A stretch of DNA of 64,000 bases from Bordetella petrii (GTDB lineage: Bacteria; Pseudomonadota; Gammaproteobacteria; Burkholderiales; Burkholderiaceae_B), in assembly GCF_000067205.1 (NCBI RefSeq), contig NC_010170.1:3596001-3660000 (forward strand), given 5' to 3'. A program made the translations under genes and the position numbers. Shown here in pieces: positions 8,211-16,677 of the stretch. The notes below the pieces were generated by a model, which saw only the letters and a program-made list of their open reading frames with translations, did no database searches and was not told the origin of the DNA. Each line of letters starts with the position of its first letter. Positions within the stretch are counted from its first letter, which is position 1.

Positions 8211-9902
8211 ATGAAACGCATCTGGCTCGACAGTTATCCCCCCGGCGTTCCCGCCGAGATCGATATTTCGCCCTACCCGTCGCTGCTGGACGTCCTGGAC
8301 GACAGTTGCCGGCGCTTCGCCGACCGGCCGGCGTACACCAGCATGGGCGTCACGCTCACCTATGCGCAACTGGATCGCTTGTCGCGCGACTTCGCCGCCT
8401 GGCTGCAGTCGCGCGGCTTGCGCCAGGGCGACCGGGTGGCGCTGATGCTGCCCAACCTGCTGCAATACCCGGTGTGCCTGTTCGGCGCCCTGCGCGCGGG
8501 CTGCGCCGTCGTCAGCTGCAATCCCCTCTACACCGCGCACGAGCTGGCCCACCAGCTGGGCGACTCCGGCGCGCAGGCCATCGTCATCGCCGAAAACTTC
8601 GCCCACACGCTGCAACAAGCCTTGCCACGCACGGCGCTGCGGCACATCGTGGTGACCTCGGTAGGGGAACTGCTCGGCCCGCTGAAAGGCCGCGTCGTCG
8701 ATTTCGCGGTGCGGCACGTCAAGCGCAAGGTGCCGGGCTGGTCGCTGCCCGGCGCCACGCGGCTGCGCAGCGCGCTGGCCGCGGGCCATGGCCTGCCGCT
8801 ACAGGCGCCGCGGCTGACGCGCGCCGACCCTGCCTTCCTGCAGTACACCGGCGGCACGACCGGCGTGGCCAAGGCCGCGGTGCTGACGCACGGCAACATG
8901 CTGGCCAACCTGTGCCAGGCGCATGCATGGGTGCGCGGCCTGGTGCGCGAAGGCGAAGAATGCGTGGTGACGGCGCTGCCGCTTTATCATGTGTTCGCCC
9001 TGACCGCCAATTGCCTCACCTTCCTGAAACTGGGCGCGCGCAACCTGCTGATCGCCGACCCGCGCGACCTGAAGGCTTTCATACGCGCCTTGCGCAAGAC
9101 GCCCTTCAGCGCCATCACGGGCGTGAACACGCTGTTCAACGGCCTGCTCAATCATCCTGAATTCGCCAGCCTGGATTTTTCCCGGCTGCGACTGACGCTG
9201 GGCGGCGGCATGGCGGTACAGCGCGCCGTCGCGCAGCGCTGGCGCGAAGTCACCGGCGTGGCGCTGGCGCAAGCCTACGGCCTGACCGAAACCGCGCCGG
9301 CGGTCACCATCAACCCGCTGGATGTCGAGACCTTCACCGGCTCGATCGGCCTGCCCGTGCCATCCACCGACTTGTCTGTGCGCGACGACGACGGGCGCGA
9401 ACTGCCGCTGGGAGAGACCGGCGAGCTCTGCGTGCGCGGCCCCCAGGTGATGCCTGGATACTGGAACCGGCCCGACGAAACCGCGCTGGTCTTTCATTCC
9501 GACGGCTTCCTGCGCACCGGCGACATGGGCTACGTCGACGAACGCGGCTATGTATACCTGGTAGACCGCAAGAAAGACCTGATCCTGGTGTCGGGTTTCA
9601 ACGTCTATCCCAACGAGATCGAAGATGTCGCCGCCCTGCACCCCGGCGTGCGCGAAGTGGCGGCCATCGGCGTGCCCGACGAACGCTCCGGCGAAGCGGT
9701 GAAGCTGTTCGTCATTCGCCGCGACCCCGGCCTGGATGCGGCCACCCTCATTGCCCACTGCCGCCAGCACCTGACCGGCTACAAAGTGCCCCGCCACGTG
9801 GAATTCCGCGACGACCTGCCGCGCACGCCGGTGGGCAAGATATTGCGGCGGGAATTGAGAACGCCTCCGGCTGCTGGAAGCGCCAGCCCACCAGGTGTCT
9901 GA
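8211..9902 (+). CDS. fadD: Long-chain fatty-acid-CoA ligase (FadD-type)
   Basis: This 563-residue AMP-forming ligase is nearly the length of E. coli FadD (561). It has the ATP-binding signature YTGGTTGVAKAAVLTH (residues 212-227), AYGLTETAP, the hinge TGDMGYVDERGYVYLVDRKK, the fatty-acid motif region LVSGFNVYPNEIED and the C-terminal catalytic lysine in PVGKILRREL. It activates imported fatty acids to acyl-CoA for the enzymes encoded upstream, probably at the inner face of the membrane. The ATG at 8211 is 16 bp after the DUF4442 stop. The stop codon (9900-9902) lies inside a palindromic repeat (9894-9925), so the last residues (PGV) come from the repeat. Confidence 0.9.
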   Translation: MKRIWLDSYPPGVPAEIDISPYPSLLDVLDDSCRRFADRPAYTSMGVTLTYAQLDRLSRDFAAWLQSRGLRQGDRVALMLPNLLQYPVCLFGALRAGCAVVSCNPLYTAHELAHQLGDSGAQAIVIAENFAHTLQQALPRTALRHIVVTSVGELLGPLKGRVVDFAVRHVKRKVPGWSLPGATRLRSALAAGHGLPLQAPRLTRADPAFLQYTGGTTGVAKAAVLTHGNMLANLCQAHAWVRGLVREGEECVVTALPLYHVFALTANCLTFLKLGARNLLIADPRDLKAFIRALRKTPFSAITGVNTLFNGLLNHPEFASLDFSRLRLTLGGGMAVQRAVAQRWREVTGVALAQAYGLTETAPAVTINPLDVETFTGSIGLPVPSTDLSVRDDDGRELPLGETGELCVRGPQVMPGYWNRPDETALVFHSDGFLRTGDMGYVDERGYVYLVDRKKDLILVSGFNVYPNEIEDVAALHPGVREVAAIGVPDERSGEAVKLFVIRRDPGLDAATLIAHCRQHLTGYKVPRHVEFRDDLPRTPVGKILRRELRTPPAAGSASPPGV

Positions 9903-9925
9903 CACCCCGCGGGGAGTCAGACACC
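9894..9925. repeat. Palindromic 3'-end repeat, copy 1
   Basis: An imperfect palindrome with arms GGTGTCTGACACCC and GGGAGTCAGACACC. It overlaps the fadD stop codon (TGA at 9900-9902) and could form a hairpin in the transcript. It belongs to a family with further copies at 9967, 13255, 51946, 56291 and 56363. There is no T-run after it, so terminator function is only inferred. Confidence 0.85.
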
Positions 9926-9966
9926 GCCAGCGCGACGCCTGTCTGGCCGCACGATCTTGGCCATAC

Positions 9967-9998
9967 GGTGTCTGACACCCTGCGGGGTGTCAGACACC
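9967..9998. repeat. Palindromic 3'-end repeat, copy 2 (perfect arms)
   Basis: A perfect 14-bp inverted repeat, GGTGTCTGACACCC and its complement, around the loop TGCG. Together with copy 1 it fills the gap between the convergent fadD and sulfatase genes and may terminate or stabilise transcripts from both sides. Confidence 0.88.
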
Positions 9999-10016
9999 TG
10001 AGCACCGCGCCAACTC

Positions 10017-11585
10017 TCACCACTGCCCGAAATAAATACCCGCACGCTTGTGGGCATTGGTCGACCGCTCGACCTGCTCGTCGGACATGGTGGTGCGCCG
10101 CTTGGCGCGCAGCGACCAATCCAGCAAGTGCTGCCGCAACTCGGCGCGCACCGCTGCGTGGGACGCGCTGGCGCCCAGGTCCTGGAACTCGTGCGGATCG
10201 TCCCGCAGGTCGAACAGCTGCTCGGGCTCGTCGCGCCAATACACGTAGCGCCACCGCTCGGTGCGCACCGACCACGCGCGGCATTGCTGCGGCGTCTTGC
10301 CCAGCGCGATCCGCGCCTGGCGGAAACTGTAGTCCAGCTCGGACACCGCCGCCTCGCGCCATGGCGTGTCCTGCGCTTCGCCGTGCAGCAACGGCTGCAG
10401 GGCGCGGCCCTCGAGCCGGTGGCCGGCCTGCGGCACGTCCAGCGCCTGCAGGATCGTCGGCGCGATGTCCACGCCTTCCACCAGTTGCCGGCGCACCTGG
10501 CCGCGCGTGGCGTCGGCCGCCGCGCTTGGGTCCATGACGATCAGCGGCACCCGTTGCACAGTGTCGTAGAACAGCTCTTTCTCGCCCAGCCAGTGGTCAC
10601 CCAGGAAGTCGCCATGGTCGGACGTGAACACCACCAGCGTGTTGCGCATCAGCCCGGCGCCTTCCATGTAGTCGAACAGCCGGCCCAGGTGGGTATCCAG
10701 CTGCGTGATCAGCCCCTGGTAGGCGGGCCGCACGGTGCGCACGCATTCGTCGCGCGCGAAGCTCTGGCTTTCTTCGTGCTGGCGATAGGCCTGCAGCACC
10801 GGATGCGCGCCGGCCAGCTCCTGCTCATTGCGCACCACCGGCAGGCACTGGTCGGTGCTATACATGCGGTGGTAGGGGTCGGGCGCCATGTAGGGCCAGT
10901 GCGGCTTCACATAGCTCAGGTGCAACGTCCAGGGCTGCGAGCCGCGCTTGCGCATGAAGTCGAGCGCGCAGTCAGTGGTGTAGGCGGTTTCCGAATGCGG
11001 CTCGCTGACCCGCGCGGGCAAATGGGCATTGCGCATGTGCCAACCGCTGACCACCTGCCCGCTCGCGTCCACCGCCGAAATCACATAATCCGACCATGGG
11101 TCGGGCGAGTCGTACCCGTGGCGCCGCAGGAAGGCGGGGTAGCCGCTTTCATCGCCCGGTTCGTGGTGGCCATCGTAGCGGTCGGCCTCGCGGAAGCTGC
11201 CGCGCGCCAGCAAGGCGCCCAGTTCCGAGCCGCCGTCGATCGCCAGCCGCTGCATGCCGGCCTGGTCAGGTATGACGTGGCTTTTGCCGATCAGCACCAG
11301 GTCGCGCTCGCGGCCCGCCAGGTATTCGCCCAGCGTCACCTCGCCCACCGACAGGGGCACGCGGTTCCACGTAGTGCCGTGGCTGGACGGATAGCGCCCG
11401 GTGTAATAGCTCATGCGCGACGGCCCGCACACGCCCGAGTTCACAAAGGCCCGTTCGAAGCGCACGCCGCGCGCGGCCAGCGCATCCAGGTTGGGCGTGC
11501 GCAGGTACGGATGCCCATAGCAGCCCAGATGGTCGGCCCGCAACTGGTCGGCCATGATGAACAGCACATTCTGGATCTTGCTCAT
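10017..11585 (-). CDS. Sulfatase-family hydrolase (arylsulfatase / phosphonate monoester hydrolase-like)
   Basis: A 522-residue alkaline-phosphatase-superfamily enzyme. It begins with the metal-binding segment IMADQLRADHLGCYG and carries the sulfatase signature CGPSRMSYYTGR; C53 of C-x-P-S-R is the residue converted to formylglycine in this family. Further family blocks are FTSDHGDFLGDHWLGEKELFY (metal ligands D and H) and the C-terminal WRYVYWRDEPEQLFDLRDDPHE. Length and the lack of a signal peptide fit cytosolic phosphonate monoester hydrolases and related arylsulfatases rather than secreted ones. It follows a Bug receptor gene by 15 bp, which suggests the receptor supplies the substrate. 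Substrate is unknown. Confidence 0.85.
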   Translation of the reverse strand: MSKIQNVLFIMADQLRADHLGCYGHPYLRTPNLDALAARGVRFERAFVNSGVCGPSRMSYYTGRYPSSHGTTWNRVPLSVGEVTLGEYLAGRERDLVLIGKSHVIPDQAGMQRLAIDGGSELGALLARGSFREADRYDGHHEPGDESGYPAFLRRHGYDSPDPWSDYVISAVDASGQVVSGWHMRNAHLPARVSEPHSETAYTTDCALDFMRKRGSQPWTLHLSYVKPHWPYMAPDPYHRMYSTDQCLPVVRNEQELAGAHPVLQAYRQHEESQSFARDECVRTVRPAYQGLITQLDTHLGRLFDYMEGAGLMRNTLVVFTSDHGDFLGDHWLGEKELFYDTVQRVPLIVMDPSAAADATRGQVRRQLVEGVDIAPTILQALDVPQAGHRLEGRALQPLLHGEAQDTPWREAAVSELDYSFRQARIALGKTPQQCRAWSVRTERWRYVYWRDEPEQLFDLRDDPHEFQDLGASASHAAVRAELRQHLLDWSLRAKRRTTMSDEQVERSTNAHKRAGIYFGQW

Positions 11586-11600
11586 GGGGTGTCCGCTCCG

Positions 11601-12566
11601 CTACTGGGTTGCCTTGAAGCCGGATGCGCGCACCACCGGCTCCCACTGTTTGCGATAGGCTTCCAGCGCCTGCGCGGTCTGCGCCGCATCGGCCGATACT
11701 GGCTCGAGATTGGCGGCGCGAACCGCCTGCTGCATGCCCGGATCGCGCATCACATCGGCGATGTCGCGGGCCAGGCGCTCGACCTTGTCCTGCGGCATGG
11801 CGGCTGGCGCGAAGAATGCGTTCCAGCCATCTGCCGCCAGGTCGATGCCCGACTCGCGGAAGGTGGGCACGTCCGCCAGCTCTGCTTCGCGCGCAGTGCC
11901 CGATGTCGCCAGGATGCGCACGCGCCCGCCCTGGTGCTGGGGCAGCAGGGTGTCCAGCGTGTCGATCGCCTGCGGCAGAATACCGCCCACCAGCTCGCTG
12001 ATCAGCGGCGCCGAGCCGCGGTACCCCACCACCTCGGCCTGCTGGCCGATCTCGTTGCCCAGCATCAGCGCAAAAAAGTGCGGCAGGCTGCCGGTGGCCG
12101 GCACGCCCACGGTGAAGCGGTCGGGGTTCTGTTTCAGCCAGGCCCGCAGCGCCTGCATGTCTTTCATGGGCGACTCGGCGGACACCGCCAGCGCGAACTT
12201 GTAGCTGCTGACCAGCGACACCGGCTTGAAATCGCGCTTGGCGTCGTAGCCGGGGTCGGCATAAACCAGCGGGGCCACCACCATCACGGCGGGATTGCCC
12301 AGCAGCAGCACGTTCTGGTTCGCGTCGGCATTGCGCACCAGTTGCGCCGAAATGCGGCCGCCCGCCCCAGTCTTGTTCTCGACGATGACAGACACCCCGA
12401 CCCGGTCTTTCAGGCGCTCGGCCACCAGCCGGGCGATGCGGTCCGAACTGCCGCCGGGCGGATAGCCCACCACGATGGTCAAGGGGCCGCTCAACGGCTC
12501 GGCCGCCCAGGCCGTGCCGGCCAGCGCACATGCCGCCAGCGCGGCGCATAGCATCCGTTTGATCAT
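11601..12566 (-). CDS. Bug-family tripartite tricarboxylate transporter substrate-binding protein
   Basis: A 321-residue periplasmic receptor with a signal peptide (about residues 1-21, ending AWA). Family marks are VVGYPPGGSSDRIARLVAERL, VIVENKTGAGGRI and a C-terminal hinge segment (NAFFAPAAMPQDKVERLARD). Bug proteins bind organic anions such as carboxylates between two lobes and deliver them to TctAB-type permeases, which are absent here. It is the first gene of a two-gene operon with the sulfatase-like enzyme and is divergent from a MarR regulator. Confidence 0.88.
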   Translation of the reverse strand: MIKRMLCAALAACALAGTAWAAEPLSGPLTIVVGYPPGGSSDRIARLVAERLKDRVGVSVIVENKTGAGGRISAQLVRNADANQNVLLLGNPAVMVVAPLVYADPGYDAKRDFKPVSLVSSYKFALAVSAESPMKDMQALRAWLKQNPDRFTVGVPATGSLPHFFALMLGNEIGQQAEVVGYRGSAPLISELVGGILPQAIDTLDTLLPQHQGGRVRILATSGTAREAELADVPTFRESGIDLAADGWNAFFAPAAMPQDKVERLARDIADVMRDPGMQQAVRAANLEPVSADAAQTAQALEAYRKQWEPVVRASGFKATQ

Positions 12567-12698
12567 GTCTTCTCTCCTGTTTTGCCGTTTTTTGATGAGT
12601 TGCTGTCTAGGCTAAAGCACTGTAGCAACGAAGGGTTTTCTTGATCTAATCCAATATCGGCATAAACAAACGCAAAAAGTCCCGGTAGGAGCCCTTCG

Positions 12699-13223
12699 AT
12701 GTCCTCTGTGCCCGCGCAGCCTCCCGTCCACCTGGCGGAAATGCCCATGTATTGCCTGTACCAGGCCTGGTCGCAGGCCAGCCCCGTGTTCGTGCGGCTG
12801 TGCGAAGGCCGCTTCGGCATCACCCGGCGCGAGTGGCGGCTGCTGGCCGCGGCGGTGGAATATGGCCCGCTGACCTCGGCCGAATTGGCGGCCACGGCCA
12901 GGCTGGACCTGGTGCGCACGTCGCGCGCCCTGGGCACGCTGTGCGAGAAAGGCTGGACTGCCCGGGTGCGCGACACGCACGACAAACGCATCACCAACGT
13001 GATGGCAACCGAGTCGGGGCGCGCCCTGTACGAGGCCATGCTGCCGGAAATCGCCCGCCTGAACGAACTGCTGATGGCCGACCTGACCCCGGTCGAAGGG
13101 CAACAGTTGCTGCGCCTGCTGCAGATCGTGGCGCAGCGCGGGGCGCGCATGGCCACTGAGAACGTCGTGGCCGACAAGGCCAGCCGCCGGCAAGGCGGCA
13201 CGCGGCGTCCGCCGCCGGCCTGA
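12699..13223 (+). CDS. MarR-family transcriptional regulator
   Basis: A 174-residue winged-helix protein. The segment GITRREWRLLAAAVEYGPLTSAELAATARLDLVRTSRALGTLCEKGW is the helix-turn-helix core and RVRDTHDKRITNVMATESGRALYE the beta-wing and following helix, as in MarR. An AGGAG site (12687-12691) precedes the ATG. It is divergent from the Bug/sulfatase operon with a 132-bp AT-richer spacer that contains an interrupted inverted repeat (GTTGCT ... AGCAAC, about 12599-12629), so it probably regulates that operon and itself. The ligand is unknown. Confidence 0.85.
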   Translation: MSSVPAQPPVHLAEMPMYCLYQAWSQASPVFVRLCEGRFGITRREWRLLAAAVEYGPLTSAELAATARLDLVRTSRALGTLCEKGWTARVRDTHDKRITNVMATESGRALYEAMLPEIARLNELLMADLTPVEGQQLLRLLQIVAQRGARMATENVVADKASRRQGGTRRPPPA

Positions 13224-13254
13224 CCTAATCAGGCAGACAGGCACGCCCCAGGCA

Positions 13255-13285
13255 GGTGTCTGACTCCCGAAGGGTGTCAGACACC
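13255..13285. repeat. Palindromic 3'-end repeat, copy 3
   Basis: Arms GGTGTCTGACTCCC and GGGTGTCAGACACC separated by GAA, with one mismatch in the stem. It lies 31 bp after the MarR stop. The rest of the 260-bp gap up to the next gene holds the promoter and operator described below and no gene that I can support. Confidence 0.85.
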
Positions 13286-13403
13286 GCAGCAGCTAGCGGC
13301 CACGCCGCCCCGCCCGGTGCCTGCCGCCTGCAAACCCGCGGACCCAGATACTGGGCGCCTGTGCCGCCCACGCAACAATATGTCGACCGCCCGCGCTATC
13401 TTC

Positions 13404-13444
13404 TATAATCCCAAAACTTATCAAGAATCATTATTATTCTTGAT
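13404..13444 (+). promoter_or_regulatory. Putative promoter with Fur-like operator upstream of the siderophore receptor
   Basis: TATAAT at 13404-13409 is a good -10 hexamer. Just downstream, ATCAAGAAT (13420-13428) and ATTCTTGAT (13436-13444) form a perfect 9-bp inverted repeat around CATTATT; the AT-rich core resembles Fur boxes of betaproteobacteria. Its place over the presumed transcription start would let iron-loaded Fur block the promoter. This rests on pattern similarity only. Confidence 0.6.
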
Positions 13445-13483
13445 ACTAGAAACGAATCTGTTTTCTTTTTATGGGGATTCCAC

Positions 13484-15595
13484 TTGAAAGCTCGTTTGCG
13501 CACCCCGCCGGCCCGCAAGGCGCCGGCCCTGACCCTGGCCATGCTGGCCGCCGGCCTGGCCACCCCTGGGGCCTGGGCCCAGGAGACCTCGGCCGACAAC
13601 GCCGCCACCCTGCCCGCCGTGCGTGTTACCGGCAGCCAGGAAACCGCCACCGGCCCGGTCACAGGCTATGTGGCGCGGCGCAGCGCCACCGGCACCAAGA
13701 CCGACACGGCGCTGCGCGAAACACCGCAAGCCATCACGGTGATTCCGCGCGAACAGATCGTGGACCAGGGCGCGCAAAACGTGCAGGACACGATGAACTA
13801 CGCGGCGGGCGTGCGCCCCAACGCCTATGGCGTGGACAACCGGGCCGACTACGTGCGCGTGCGCGGCGTGGAGCCCGTGCAATACCTGGACGGCCTGCGC
13901 CAGTTCTTCAGCTACAACAACCCGCGCACCGAGGTCTATGCGCTGGAGCGCGTCGAAGTGCTGCGCGGCCCCTCGTCCATGCTGTATGGGCAAGGCAGCA
14001 CCGGCGGCGTGCTGAACCTGGTCAGCAAGCGCCCGCAGCCCGAGGCGCAACGTGAAATCGGCGTCATCCTGGGCAACCACAACCGCAAGGAAATCCAGGC
14101 CGACCTGACCGGGCCGCTGACCGAAGACGGCCAGTGGCTATATCGCGTCGTGGCCGTGGCCCGCGACAGCGGCACGCAGGTGCAGTACGCGCCCGACGAC
14201 CGCCTGATGCTCGCCCCGTCGCTGACGTGGCAACCCAGCGCCGCCACGTCGCTTACCCTGCAGGGTTATTTCCAGAAAGACAAGGCCGGCACCACCCAGT
14301 CGTTCCTGCCATGGAACGGCTCGGTCAGCTACAACCCCAACGGCCAGGTTCCCACCCGCCGCTTCGTCAGCGAACCGGGCTTCGATGCCTACGACACCGA
14401 GCAGTTCAGCCTGGGCTGGCTGTTCGAACACAAGTTCAACGACCGCTGGACCGTGCGCCAGAATTTCCGCAACACCATCAGCAAGGTCGACTACAAGTCG
14501 ATGTATCCGGACTCGTATTCGAACCCCGAAGATCCTTATCTCGACCCCGCGCAAACCACGCTCAACCGCTACTGGTACGTCCACAAGCCGCGCATGCGCA
14601 CGCTGCTGGCCGACCAGAACCTGGAAGGCAAGCTGAACTGGGGCGCCACCGAGCATACGGTGCTATTCGGCGCCGACTACAGCCGCTACCGCGAGACCGG
14701 CGAAGAGGGTTCCGGCCTGGGCAGCCCGCTGAATGTGTACCATCCGGTCTACGGCAACATCCCCGACTACGAAACCGCCGACACCCCCAAGACCAAGCAG
14801 CAACAATTGGGTTTCTATGCGCAGGACCAGATCCGCTACCGCAACTGGATCTTCCTGGCCGGCATACGCCACGACCGCGCCCAGACCGACGTCGAGGGTA
14901 GCGACCGTGAAACCGACAACGCCACCACCAAGCGCTTCGGCCTGCTGTACGCAGCCGATAACGGCTTGTCGCCCTATATCAGCTACAGCGAATCGTTCAC
15001 GCCCATCGCGGGTACGGATGTGCACAGTAACCGCTGGAAACCCATGCGCGGCAAACAATGGGAACTGGGCCTGAAGTACATGCCGCCCGACAGCGACCTG
15101 GAAGCCTCGGCGGCCATCTACGACCTGCGCGAGAAAAACCGCCAGGTGCCCGACCCCACCAATCCCAACAACCAGGTCCAGACCGGCAAGACCAAGACCA
15201 AGGGCGTGGAACTGGAATTGCGCGGCCGCGTGACCAAGCAGGTGGACGTGATCGCCAACTACATCTACACCGACATCGACCCGGCGCTGGAAGGCGTGCC
15301 CAAGCACATGGCCTCGTTGTGGACCAAGTACCGCTTCGCCCTGGCCGGCCTCAACGGCTTTTCGGCCGGCGCCGGCGTGCGCTACCTGGGCGCCTTCACC
15401 GACGGCGGCGCCCCCGAGACGCCCTCGGTCACGCTGTTCGACGCCATGCTGGCCTACGACAGCGGTACCTGGCGCTACGCGCTGAACGTGAACAACATCG
15501 CCGACAAGACCTACGAGGTCACGTGCCTGCGGCGCGGCGACTGCTTCTACGGCCAGCGCCGCACCGTGACGCTGAGCGCGGCGTACCGGTTTTGA
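13484..15595 (+). CDS. TonB-dependent siderophore receptor
   Basis: A 703-residue outer-membrane receptor. The signal peptide spans about residues 1-33 (ending AWAQ). The plug domain follows (ETPQAITVIPREQI, VRVRGVEPVQYLDGLRQFF, EVLRGPSSMLYGQGSTGGVLNLVSKRP), then a 22-strand-type barrel ending in SAAYRF with terminal phenylalanine. These marks place it with ferric-siderophore (ferrichrome / pyoverdine-type) receptors, energised by TonB-ExbBD. The start is TTG 13484; the nearby ATG at 13471 is in another frame. No siderophore synthesis or sigma/anti-sigma genes adjoin it, so it probably takes up a foreign siderophore under Fur control. Confidence 0.9.
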   Translation: MKARLRTPPARKAPALTLAMLAAGLATPGAWAQETSADNAATLPAVRVTGSQETATGPVTGYVARRSATGTKTDTALRETPQAITVIPREQIVDQGAQNVQDTMNYAAGVRPNAYGVDNRADYVRVRGVEPVQYLDGLRQFFSYNNPRTEVYALERVEVLRGPSSMLYGQGSTGGVLNLVSKRPQPEAQREIGVILGNHNRKEIQADLTGPLTEDGQWLYRVVAVARDSGTQVQYAPDDRLMLAPSLTWQPSAATSLTLQGYFQKDKAGTTQSFLPWNGSVSYNPNGQVPTRRFVSEPGFDAYDTEQFSLGWLFEHKFNDRWTVRQNFRNTISKVDYKSMYPDSYSNPEDPYLDPAQTTLNRYWYVHKPRMRTLLADQNLEGKLNWGATEHTVLFGADYSRYRETGEEGSGLGSPLNVYHPVYGNIPDYETADTPKTKQQQLGFYAQDQIRYRNWIFLAGIRHDRAQTDVEGSDRETDNATTKRFGLLYAADNGLSPYISYSESFTPIAGTDVHSNRWKPMRGKQWELGLKYMPPDSDLEASAAIYDLREKNRQVPDPTNPNNQVQTGKTKTKGVELELRGRVTKQVDVIANYIYTDIDPALEGVPKHMASLWTKYRFALAGLNGFSAGAGVRYLGAFTDGGAPETPSVTLFDAMLAYDSGTWRYALNVNNIADKTYEVTCLRRGDCFYGQRRTVTLSAAYRF

Positions 15596-15600
15596 CCGGG

Positions 15601-15628
15601 GGCAGGCCCGGGCTTGCCCGGGCCTGCC
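15601..15628. terminator. Bidirectional hairpin between convergent genes
   Basis: A perfect 12-bp inverted repeat (GGCAGGCCCGGG and complement) around CTTG lies 5 bp after the receptor stop and 12 bp before the end of the opposite Bug gene. CCCTTTT follows on the plus strand. It probably ends transcription from both sides. Confidence 0.7.
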
Positions 15629-15640
15629 AACCCTTTTGGC

Positions 15641-16612
15641 TTACCCCAGTCGCAGGCCCGTGGCCTGGATGATCTTGCCCCACTTCGCCATTTCGGCCTG
15701 GATGAACTGGCCGAACGCCTGCGGCGTGTCGCCCACCAACCGCACGCCCACTTCGTCGAAACGCTTGATCACCGCGGGGTCTGCCAGCACCTGGCGGACC
15801 GCGGCATTCAGGTCGCGCACCACGTCCTCGGGCGTGCCGGCGGGCGCCACCAGGCCGAACCACGCTTCCGACTCGAAGCCGGGCACGGTCTCGGCGATGG
15901 CTGGAATGTCTTTCATGCTGGCGATGCGCTGAGCCGACGCCACGCCCAGGGCGCGCATGGCGCCTGCGCGCACCTGCGGATACGTGGTGGGCGAGTTGTC
16001 GAACATGACCTGAATCTGGCCGCCGATCAGGTCGGTGGCGGCCGGCGCGCTGCCGCGATAAGGAATGTGCTGCAGGTCGATGCCGGCCTCCAGCTTGAGC
16101 AGTTCCATGGTCAGGTGACTGGTCGTGCCGCTACCCTGCGAGCCGTACGCAATACTGCCCGGATGTTGTTTCGCGTACGCGATCAGCTCAGCCACCGATG
16201 TGTAGGGCGCCTGGGGGTTGGCCGCCAGCATGATAGGCACCGACGCCAGCAGCGACACCGGCGCGAAATCGCGCGCCGGGTCATAGCCGGGATTCGCATA
16301 CAGCTGCTGGTTGATGCTGAGCGGGCCGGCGCTGGACACCAGCAAGGTGTAGCCATCGGCCTTGGCGCGCGCCACATAGGCCGCGCCGATGTTGCCTCCC
16401 GCGCCCTGCCGGTTCTCGACGATGACCGACTGCTTGAATATGCCCGACAGCTTGTCCGCCAGCACGCGCGCCACGACGTCGGTGGTGCCGCCTGCCGGGA
16501 ACGGCACGACGATGGTGATGGCGCGCTCGGGATAGGCGGCCTGCGCCGCCGCGACGGGCAGCAGGCCCGCCAGCGCGGCGCCGGCCAGCACGCGCAAGGC
16601 TTTCTTGAACAT
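15641..16612 (-). CDS. Bug-family tripartite tricarboxylate transporter substrate-binding protein
   Basis: A 323-residue receptor with signal peptide (about residues 1-25, ending AQA before AYPERAI). It has VVPFPAGGTTDVVARVLADKL, VIVENRQGAGGNIGAAYVARA, HIPYRGSAPAATDLIGGQ and the late LVAPAGTPEDVVRDLN block that are common to Bug proteins. It ends the operon that also encodes an amidohydrolase and a carboxymuconolactone-decarboxylase-like protein, so it may bind an aromatic-derived or lactone-derived acid. No TctA/TctB genes are nearby. Confidence 0.88.
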   Translation of the reverse strand: MFKKALRVLAGAALAGLLPVAAAQAAYPERAITIVVPFPAGGTTDVVARVLADKLSGIFKQSVIVENRQGAGGNIGAAYVARAKADGYTLLVSSAGPLSINQQLYANPGYDPARDFAPVSLLASVPIMLAANPQAPYTSVAELIAYAKQHPGSIAYGSQGSGTTSHLTMELLKLEAGIDLQHIPYRGSAPAATDLIGGQIQVMFDNSPTTYPQVRAGAMRALGVASAQRIASMKDIPAIAETVPGFESEAWFGLVAPAGTPEDVVRDLNAAVRQVLADPAVIKRFDEVGVRLVGDTPQAFGQFIQAEMAKWGKIIQATGLRLG

Positions 16613-16677
16613 GGTCTTGTCTCCGTGGTTCTAGGTCGTTGTGTTGTTATCGCGCGGCCCGTCTGCGCGGGCCTGGT

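Noticed and set aside
10050..12551. Long open frame of 833 codons opposite the sulfatase and Bug genes
   Set aside because: It covers two real genes in antisense and has low-complexity composition without domains.
13471..14055. Alternative reading frame at the start of the siderophore receptor gene (ATG 13471)
   Set aside because: It is Arg/Pro/Gly rich without domain signal; the TTG 13484 frame gives signal peptide and plug domain.
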